Origin: CAYOYK01 sp964408185
GTDB taxonomy: Bacteria; Bacillota; Clostridia; Christensenellales; Aristaeellaceae
Length of the DNA: 13,203 nt
Reading direction: 5' to 3'
Assembly: GCA_964408185.1 (NCBI GenBank)
Contig: CAYOYK010000064.1
Span: forward strand, 1-13,203
Positions 8,577-13,203 of this stretch are shown here, one piece after another. The translations under genes and the position numbers were made by a program. The stretch's first letter is position 1, and each line of letters starts with the position of its first letter. Under the pieces are notes generated by a model. That model was not told the DNA's origin, ran no database searches, and was given only the letters and a program-made list of their open reading frames with translations.

Positions 8577-8773
8577 CAGGGGCACCGCCCCTGTGCACCG
8601 CGCAAGGGGCATGGATTCCATTCCTGCGCCCCGCTCAAGGGCAGGGGCTCCGCCCCTGCACCTCGCCCAAGGAGCAAGCCACCTTGCGGCCCTTGGCGAG
8701 GTACTGCTGGCAGCCCTACCCCCCGCCCAAGGGGCACAGCCCCTTGAGAATCCCATAGCGGCGCTTCGCGCCG
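8577..8773. repeat. cluster of six back-to-back GC-rich hairpins (degenerate intergenic repeat) between carB and pyrK
   Basis: Almost the whole carB-pyrK gap is inverted repeats. They are: CAGGGGC/GCCCCTG with 3-base loop (8577-8593); GGGGC/GCCCC around TGGA/TCCA (8606-8632); GCAGGGGC/GCCCCTGC, 3-base loop (8641-8659); a long imperfect stem CCTCGCC-AAGG-GCAAG with its complements (8661-8701); CAAGGGGC/GCCCCTTG, 3-base loop (8728-8746); and CGGCGC/GCGCCG, 3-base loop (8759-8773). The segment 8576-8599 recurs at 8641-8662 with one substitution and a 2-base deletion. CAAGG recurs after each. None of the stems is followed by a T-run on either strand, so they are not classical intrinsic terminators. 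They may stabilise or process the mRNA, or be a mobile-like repeat family. No gene or promoter is recognised here. Confidence 0.85.
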
Positions 8774-8775
8774 GG

Positions 8776-8781
8776 AGAGGA
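8776..8781 (+). promoter_or_regulatory. ribosome binding site deciding the pyrK TTG start
   Basis: AGAGGA ends 7 bases before the TTG at 8789. The next in-frame candidates are a TTG at 8801, 19 bases from this site, and an ATG further in. This selects 8789, which also gives the usual PyrK N-terminus. It directly follows the last hairpin, so that hairpin could limit ribosome access. Confidence 0.7.
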
Positions 8782-8788
8782 AGCATAA

Positions 8789-9529
8789 TTGTCTTTCATC
8801 TTGCAAGAAAACGCTCCCATCGCACGGGCGGTCTACCGCATGCGGCTGGCGGGAGACACGGGCAAAATCGTGCGGCCCGGACAGTTTGTACAGGTGCGGG
8901 TGCCGGGGTTCTACCTGCGGCGGCCCATCAGCGTATGCGATTGGGACGCGGATACGCTAACGCTGATCTACAAGGTTCTGGGGCACGGCACGGAGGCCAT
9001 GAGCGGCTGGCAGTCCGGCGCGGAGGTCGATTTGCTGACCGGGCTGGGCAACGGGTTTGATACCGACGCGCCCTCCGCGCGGGCCGCGCGGTCGCCGCTG
9101 TTGGTTGGCGGGGGCGTGGGCACGCCGCCGCTGTACGGGCTGTGCAAGGCGCTGCTGGCGCGGGGGCAGCGGCCTGTCGTGGCGCTGGGCTATGGCGCGG
9201 CTGCGGACGCGATGCTGCTGGCCGAGTTTGCCGCGCTGGGCGTGCCGGTCTGCGCGGCGACGCTGGACGGGTCGCTGGGCGTAAAGGGCTTTGTGACCGA
9301 CGCCATCGCGCGGAGCGGGCGAACATTCGACTATGTGTACGCCTGCGGGCCGGAGCCTATGCTCAGGGCGGTGTACGACGCGCTGCCCGCCGACGGCCAG
9401 TTCAGCTTTGAAAGCCGCATGGCCTGCGGCTTTGGGGCCTGCATGGGCTGCACCTGCCGCACCAAGTACGGCGACAAGCGCATCTGCAAGGACGGCCCGG
9501 TGCTGCGCAGGGAGGAGATCATATGGTAG
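8789..9529 (+). CDS. pyrK: dihydroorotate dehydrogenase B, electron-transfer subunit
   Basis: A 246-residue ferredoxin-reductase-type flavoprotein that passes electrons from PyrD to NAD+. The FAD-binding part has RRPISVCDW (residues 44-52). The NAD-binding part has LLVGGGVGTPPL (104-115) and ACGPEPML (185-192). The 2Fe-2S cluster is held by Cys213, Cys218, Cys221 and Cys233 in the PyrK pattern C-x4-C-x2-C-x11-C. Length is normal. The start is a TTG at 8789 with AGAGGA 7 bases upstream. The 3' end overlaps pyrD by 7 bases, fitting equal production of the two partners of the PyrK2-PyrD2 complex. The gap upstream is a hairpin cluster, so its level may differ from carB. Confidence 0.96.
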   Translation: MSFILQENAPIARAVYRMRLAGDTGKIVRPGQFVQVRVPGFYLRRPISVCDWDADTLTLIYKVLGHGTEAMSGWQSGAEVDLLTGLGNGFDTDAPSARAARSPLLVGGGVGTPPLYGLCKALLARGQRPVVALGYGAAADAMLLAEFAALGVPVCAATLDGSLGVKGFVTDAIARSGRTFDYVYACGPEPMLRAVYDALPADGQFSFESRMACGFGACMGCTCRTKYGDKRICKDGPVLRREEIIW

Positions 9530-10437
9530 ACACGCGCGTAAGCCTGTCGGGCTGGGTGCTGGACAACCCGGTCATCCCCGCCAGCGGCACGTTTGGCTAC
9601 GGCAGGGAGATCAGCGAATACTATGATATCAACTGTCTTGGCTCGTTTGCCTGCAAGGGCACCACGCTGCACCCGCGCCACGGCAACGAGCTGCCGCGCA
9701 TCGCGGAATGCGCCAGCGGAATGCTCAACGCGGTCGGGCTGCAAAATCCGGGGCTGGAGCATGTGCTGGCGCACGAGCTGCCGGAGCTGGCCGCGTACTT
9801 TCGCAAGCCGATTGTAATGAACATCAGCGGCTTTTCCATCGACGAGTACGTGGCCTGCGCCGAGGCGCTGACGGAACGCCCGGAGGTGGGCATCCTTGAG
9901 ATCAACATCTCCTGCCCCAATGTGCATGGCGGGGGCATGGCCTTTGGCACCGACGCGCAAAGCGCCGCCGAGGTGACCCGCGCCGTAAAGCGTGTGGCCG
10001 TCAAGCCGGTTTACATCAAGCTCAGCCCCAACGTGACGGACATCGTGAGCATTGCGCGCGCCTGCGAGGACACAGGCGCGGACGGCCTGAGCCTTATCAA
10101 CACGCTGCTGGGCATGCGCATCAGCCTGAAAACGCGCAGGCCGCTGCTGGCTAACGGCACAGGCGGGCTTTCCGGCCCGGCGATCTTCCCGGTGGCGCTG
10201 CGGATGGTCTATCAGGTGGCGCAGGCGGTGCGCATCCCGATCATCGGCATGGGCGGCGTGCGCTCCGCCGAGGACGTGCTGGAAATGCTGCTCGCGGGCG
10301 CGACGGCGGTGCAGGTGGGCGCGGAGAATCTGGTCAACCCCTATGCCTGCAAGCAAATTATCGACGAGCTACCCCTTGCGATGGCGCGTTATGGCGTGCA
10401 ATCGCTGCAAGATATCATCGGAGGTGCATGGAAATGA
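9523..10437 (+). CDS. pyrD: dihydroorotate dehydrogenase B (NAD+), catalytic subunit
   Basis: A 304-residue FMN-dependent TIM-barrel enzyme that oxidises dihydroorotate to orotate in the cytoplasm. The catalytic base is Cys131 in EINISCPNVHGGG, which marks class 1B; class 2 membrane enzymes have serine there. Other family segments are PASGTFGYG (19-27), the lysine in FACKGTT (42-48), IKLSPN near 164-169, and the FMN phosphate-binding region IPIIGMGGV and AVQVGAE. The ATG at 9523 has GGAGGAG (9511-9517) 5 bases upstream. It overlaps pyrK by 7 and pyrF by 4 bases. The pairing with PyrK gives the NAD-linked enzyme usual in Gram-positive anaerobes. Confidence 0.97.
   Translation: MVDTRVSLSGWVLDNPVIPASGTFGYGREISEYYDINCLGSFACKGTTLHPRHGNELPRIAECASGMLNAVGLQNPGLEHVLAHELPELAAYFRKPIVMNISGFSIDEYVACAEALTERPEVGILEINISCPNVHGGGMAFGTDAQSAAEVTRAVKRVAVKPVYIKLSPNVTDIVSIARACEDTGADGLSLINTLLGMRISLKTRRPLLANGTGGLSGPAIFPVALRMVYQVAQAVRIPIIGMGGVRSAEDVLEMLLAGATAVQVGAENLVNPYACKQIIDELPLAMARYGVQSLQDIIGGAWK
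10420..10425 (+). promoter_or_regulatory. ribosome binding site deciding the pyrF start
   Basis: GGAGGT lies 2 bases before an ATG at 10428 but 8 bases before a second in-frame ATG at 10434. The normal spacing and the ATGA overlap with the pyrD stop favour 10434. Confidence 0.75.
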
Positions 10438-11135
10438 AGGGTGAGGCGATCATCGCGCTGGATTTCCCATCGGCTGCGGAGGCGTATGACTTTCTGGGGC
10501 AGTTTTCAGGCCGCAAGCCCTACGTCAAGGTGGGCATGGAGCTGTATTACAGCGAAGGCCCGTCCATCGTGCGCGAGCTGAAAAAGCGCGGGCACAAGGT
10601 ATTCCTTGATCTCAAGCTGCACGACATCCCCAACACGGTGCAAAGCGCCATGCGGGTGCTGAGCGCGCTGGACGTGGATATGGTCAACCTGCATGCCGCC
10701 GGAGGCATGGCGATGATGCGGGCCGCCGTGGCGGGCCTTACGCGCGCAGACGGTACGAGGCCGCTGCTGCTGGCCGTCACACAGCTCACCTCCACCAGCG
10801 AGAGCGCGCTGCACGACGAGCTGCTGATCCCGTCCACCATGGAGGAAACCGTGCGCCGCTACGCGCGGAACGCGCGCGACGCGGGGCTGGACGGCGTGGT
10901 CTGCTCGCCGCTGGAGACGGGCGCGGTCAAGGCGGCCTGCGGCGCGGACTTTCTCGCCGTCACGCCCGGCATCCGCTTTGCGGACAGCGCGAGCGACGAT
11001 CAGGCCCGCGTGATGACCCCGGCCAAGGCGCGCGAGAACGGCTCCGACTACATCGTGGTCGGGCGGCCCATTACCCGCGCGGCCGACCCCGTGGCGGCCT
11101 ACGAGCGCTGCATGCGCGAGTTTATCGGTGAATAA
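10434..11135 (+). CDS. pyrF: orotidine 5'-phosphate decarboxylase (group I)
   Basis: A 233-residue decarboxylase for the last step, OMP to UMP. The beta/alpha-barrel signature is complete: IIALDF near residues 6-11, VKVGMEL (31-37), and the catalytic DxKxxD array FLDLKLHDIPNT (57-68) with Asp59, Lys61 and Asp64. VTPGIR and the phosphate-binding end segment YIVVGRPI follow. The short TIM barrel and these motifs indicate group I as in Bacillus, not the longer group found in mycobacteria and some other bacteria. The ATG at 10434 is preferred over 10428 because of spacing to GGAGGT; the choice changes only two residues. It overlaps pyrD by ATGA, and pyrE follows after 16 bp. Confidence 0.96.
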   Translation: MKGEAIIALDFPSAAEAYDFLGQFSGRKPYVKVGMELYYSEGPSIVRELKKRGHKVFLDLKLHDIPNTVQSAMRVLSALDVDMVNLHAAGGMAMMRAAVAGLTRADGTRPLLLAVTQLTSTSESALHDELLIPSTMEETVRRYARNARDAGLDGVVCSPLETGAVKAACGADFLAVTPGIRFADSASDDQARVMTPAKARENGSDYIVVGRPITRAADPVAAYERCMREFIGE

Positions 11136-11136
11136 C

Positions 11137-11144
11137 AAAGGAGG
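11137..11144 (+). promoter_or_regulatory. ribosome binding site deciding the pyrE start
   Basis: AAAGGAGG lies 7 bases before the ATG at 11152. The same frame is open upstream to a GTG at 11128, but that codon has no such site and would place this one inside the coding region. Confidence 0.85.
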
Positions 11145-11151
11145 AATCCCC

Positions 11152-11787
11152 ATGCAACAGCAAATTGCCAAGGCGCTGCTCTCCATCGGCGCGGTGTTCC
11201 TGCGGCCGGAGCAGCCCTTTACGTGGGCCAGCGGCATCCAAAGTCCCATTTACTGCGACAACCGCCTTACGCTCACGGCCCCCGCCGTGCGCGCGCAGGT
11301 AGAAAACGCGCTGGCCGAGACCGTGCGCCGCGAGTATCCGGCCTGCGGCACGCTGATGGGCACCAGCACGGCGGGCATCGCGCACGCGGCCATCGTGGGA
11401 CATCTGACAGGCCTGCCGATGGGCTACGTGCGCTCCGGCGCGAAAGATCACGGCCGCGGCAACCAGATCGAGGGTCGGCTGGACAAGGGCGAAAGGGTGG
11501 TCGTGATTGAGGATTTGATCTCCACCGGCGGTAGCGTGATTGAGGTGGTCGAGGCCCTGCGCGAGGCGGGCGCGGAGGTACTGGGCATTGCGAGCATCTT
11601 CACCTACGGCATGCGCAAGGGGCTTGACCGGCTGGCGGCGGCGGACGTGAAGAACGTCAGCCTCTGCGATTTGGACACGCTGGTCGAGGTCGCCGCGCAG
11701 GAGGGCTACATACAGCCCTCGCAAAAGCAAGCGCTGCTCTGTTTCCGGGACAATCCCGCCGACGAGGGCTGGCGGGCGCTGCTGTAA
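11152..11787 (+). CDS. pyrE: orotate phosphoribosyltransferase
   Basis: A 211-residue type I phosphoribosyltransferase that joins orotate and PRPP to OMP. The PRPP-binding loop is VVVIEDLISTGGS (residues 116-128). The flexible catalytic loop is RSGAKDHGRGNQIEG (94-108), holding the conserved Lys98 and His100. The N-terminal hood has the orotate-binding stretch FTWASGIQSPIYCDNR (23-38). Length fits the Bacillus-type enzyme. The ATG at 11152 has AAAGGAGG 7 bases upstream. It sits between pyrF and pyrB, 16 and 11 bp from each. In Bacillus subtilis pyrE closes the operon, whereas here pyrB and pyrI follow. Confidence 0.97.
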   Translation: MQQQIAKALLSIGAVFLRPEQPFTWASGIQSPIYCDNRLTLTAPAVRAQVENALAETVRREYPACGTLMGTSTAGIAHAAIVGHLTGLPMGYVRSGAKDHGRGNQIEGRLDKGERVVVIEDLISTGGSVIEVVEALREAGAEVLGIASIFTYGMRKGLDRLAAADVKNVSLCDLDTLVEVAAQEGYIQPSQKQALLCFRDNPADEGWRALL

Positions 11788-11798
11788 GGAGGGACAAC

Positions 11799-12713
11799 AT
11801 GCGACATCTGTTGGACATTACCGATTTGAGCGTTGCCGAGATCGACGCGCTGCTGGACTCGGCCGATCACATTCTGGAGCGCCCGGAGGACTACCAGACC
11901 GCGATGCTGCACAAGCAGCTTGCCACGCTGTTCTTTGAGCCGAGCACGCGCACGCGCCTCAGCTTTGAGAGCGCCATGCTGAGCCTCGGCGGGCAGGTAC
12001 TGGGCTTCAGCGAAGCCGCCAGCTCATCCGCATCCAAGGGCGAGAGCGTCGCCGACACCATCCGCACGGTGGGCAGCTATGTGGACGTCATTGCCATGCG
12101 GCATCCGCGCGAGGGCGCGCCCGCCGTGGCCGCGAAGGTATCGCCCGTGCCCATCATCAACGCGGGCGACGGCGGGCACAATCACCCCACGCAGACGCTC
12201 ACCGACCTATGCACCATCCGCCGCGAGAAGGGCCGCCTCAACCAGCTGGTGGTGGGCATGTGCGGCGACCTGCAATTTGGCCGCACCGTACACAGCCTGA
12301 TGAACGCGCTGGCCCGCTACAAAAGCATCCGCTTCGTGCTGATATCGCCCAAGGAGCTGCGCATTCCCGATTACCTGCGCGAGAGCATGGCGCGCATGGG
12401 CGTGTCCATCACCGAGGTGGAGCGGCTGGAGGACATCATCGGCACGCTGGACATCCTGTACATGACGCGCGTTCAGCGCGAGCGTTTTTTCAACGAGGCC
12501 GACTACGTGCGCCTCAAGGACAGCTACATTCTGGATCCCGCCAAGCTGCAAGCCGCGCGCAGGGATTTGTGCATTCTGCATCCCCTGCCCCGCGTCAACG
12601 AGATCTCCCGCGCCGTGGACGATGATCCCCGCGCTTGCTATTTCCGGCAGGTCCGCAACGGCAAGTTTGTACGCATGGCGCTCATCTGCTCGCTTTTGGG
12701 GGTGAAGGCATGA
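11799..12713 (+). CDS. pyrB: aspartate carbamoyltransferase, catalytic chain
   Basis: A 304-residue catalytic chain that makes carbamoyl aspartate from carbamoyl phosphate and aspartate, the committed step. The carbamoyl-phosphate site is FFEPSTRTRLSFE (residues 45-57). The shared-site loop has SSSASKGES with Lys80. HPTQ (129-132) and HPLPRVNEI (261-269) complete the active site. The sequence is of the E. coli-like class that binds PyrI. AAGGAGGG (11786-11793) lies 5 bases before the ATG at 11799. The stop codon overlaps the pyrI start by ATGA, so the two chains should be made in step. It is unusual that the gene for the committed enzyme lies so far from the promoter. Confidence 0.97.
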   Translation: MRHLLDITDLSVAEIDALLDSADHILERPEDYQTAMLHKQLATLFFEPSTRTRLSFESAMLSLGGQVLGFSEAASSSASKGESVADTIRTVGSYVDVIAMRHPREGAPAVAAKVSPVPIINAGDGGHNHPTQTLTDLCTIRREKGRLNQLVVGMCGDLQFGRTVHSLMNALARYKSIRFVLISPKELRIPDYLRESMARMGVSITEVERLEDIIGTLDILYMTRVQRERFFNEADYVRLKDSYILDPAKLQAARRDLCILHPLPRVNEISRAVDDDPRACYFRQVRNGKFVRMALICSLLGVKA

Positions 12714-13135
12714 ACATCGACAGCATCCAGAACGGTTACGTGATCGATCATATCCGCGCGGGCCGGAGCATGGAGCTCTACCACAACCTCGGCTTGGACA
12801 AGCTGGATTGCTCCGTTGCCATTATCAAGAACGTCAAGTCCCAGCGCATGGGCCGCAAGGACATCATCAAAATTGACGCGCCCATCGACGTGGACATCGA
12901 CGTGCTGGGTTACATCGACCCGGACGTGACGGTCAACATCATCCGCGACGGCCGGTTGATCGAGAAAAAGAGCCTGTCCCTGCCGGAGCGGGTGGTCAAC
13001 GTCATCCGCTGCAAGAACCCGCGCTGCATCACGCAGGTGGAGCAAGAGGTCGATCATATTTTCTACTTGGCCGACAAGGAGAAGGGGCTATACCGCTGCC
13101 AGTACTGTCAGGCCGCGCACCGGGAGAACGAGTAG
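12710..13135 (+). CDS. pyrI: aspartate carbamoyltransferase, regulatory chain
   Basis: A 141-residue regulatory subunit. The N-terminal allosteric domain (about 1-95) has the nucleotide-site stretch NGYVIDHIRAG (8-18) and, in the middle, MGRKDIIKID (47-56). The C-terminal domain binds zinc through Cys101, Cys106, Cys130 and Cys133 (C-x4-C and C-x2-C), as in E. coli PyrI, where the zinc domain contacts PyrB. The partner therefore should be a c6r6-type holoenzyme under feedback by CTP and activation by ATP (known for the family; effectors are not readable from sequence). It is slightly shorter than the E. coli chain of 153. It starts in an ATGA overlap with pyrB and is the last gene of the operon seen. 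Confidence 0.97.
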   Translation: MNIDSIQNGYVIDHIRAGRSMELYHNLGLDKLDCSVAIIKNVKSQRMGRKDIIKIDAPIDVDIDVLGYIDPDVTVNIIRDGRLIEKKSLSLPERVVNVIRCKNPRCITQVEQEVDHIFYLADKEKGLYRCQYCQAAHRENE

Positions 13136-13203
13136 GCGAAAAATCACGCTTGTTGAGGTACAATAGATAAGTGAAAAAAGACAGGCGGCTCCGAAATTGG
13201 TAG
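13136..13203. other. non-coding end of window after pyrI
   Basis: Sixty-eight bases follow pyrI to the window edge. The sequence turns AT-richer. I see no hairpin plus T-run that would end the operon and no complete promoter; a lone TACAAT at 13159-13164 lacks a -35 element. The terminator, if any, must lie beyond the window. Confidence 0.5.

Noticed and set aside
8577..8773. Hairpins in the carB-pyrK gap as intrinsic terminators
   Set aside because: No T-run follows any stem on either strand, and the downstream genes lack a visible promoter of their own, so termination here would leave pyrK-I without one.
13150..13164. TTGTTG and TACAAT as a promoter after pyrI
   Set aside because: They are only 3 bases apart rather than 16-18, and no other -35 fits TACAAT.
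13180..13203. End of window as the start of a leucine-type tRNA (GAAATTGGTAG resembles a D-arm)
   Set aside because: The bases before it do not give the expected position-8 T or a proper D-stem, and the rest of any tRNA lies outside the window.

Overview
The window looks like a chromosomal piece of a GC-rich member of the Bacillota, most likely class Clostridia (an Oscillospirales- or Christensenellales-type gut or anaerobic lineage is a guess). The reasons are the strong AGGAGG-type ribosome binding sites before almost every gene, sigma-A-like promoters, the NAD-linked PyrK/PyrDB dihydroorotate dehydrogenase, an aspartate transcarbamoylase with a PyrI regulatory chain, and a cellobiose phosphorylase typical of fermentative clostridia. 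No mobile element, phage gene, CRISPR array or RNA gene is visible.

Left part (about 1-2868, all minus strand). Reading in the direction of transcription: a GNAT/Eis-like N-acetyltransferase (2868-1687), a 249-bp intergenic region with a very good promoter and a LacI/GalR-type operator lying over its -35 element, a LacI-family repressor starting at a TTG codon (1437-424), and, 27 bp further, the beginning of a GH94 cellobiose phosphorylase cut off by the window edge (396-1). Repressor and phosphorylase form a small operon that is probably sugar-inducible and autoregulated.

Right part (3050-13135, all plus strand). A tightly packed operon, pyrC-carA-carB-pyrK-pyrD-pyrF-pyrE-pyrB-pyrI, encodes every enzyme from bicarbonate, glutamine and aspartate to UMP. 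CarA/CarB make carbamoyl phosphate, PyrB/PyrI make carbamoyl aspartate, PyrC closes the ring to dihydroorotate, PyrK/PyrD oxidise it to orotate, PyrE adds ribose phosphate from PRPP, and PyrF decarboxylates OMP to UMP. Most junctions overlap or are 1-16 bp apart. The exception is the 213-bp carB-pyrK gap, which is almost wholly made of back-to-back GC-rich hairpins and looks like an intergenic repeat cluster.

The most interesting points are in noncoding DNA. One is a set of four TTGACA/TGTCAA half-sites, arranged as two nested perfect 8-bp inverted repeats over the pyr promoter; no pyrR gene and no room for a PyrR-type attenuator are seen there. The second is the hairpin cluster inside the operon. 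The third is the 16-bp LacI-type operator over the lacI promoter. The protein-coding genes belong to known families; I see no convincing new protein system in this window.
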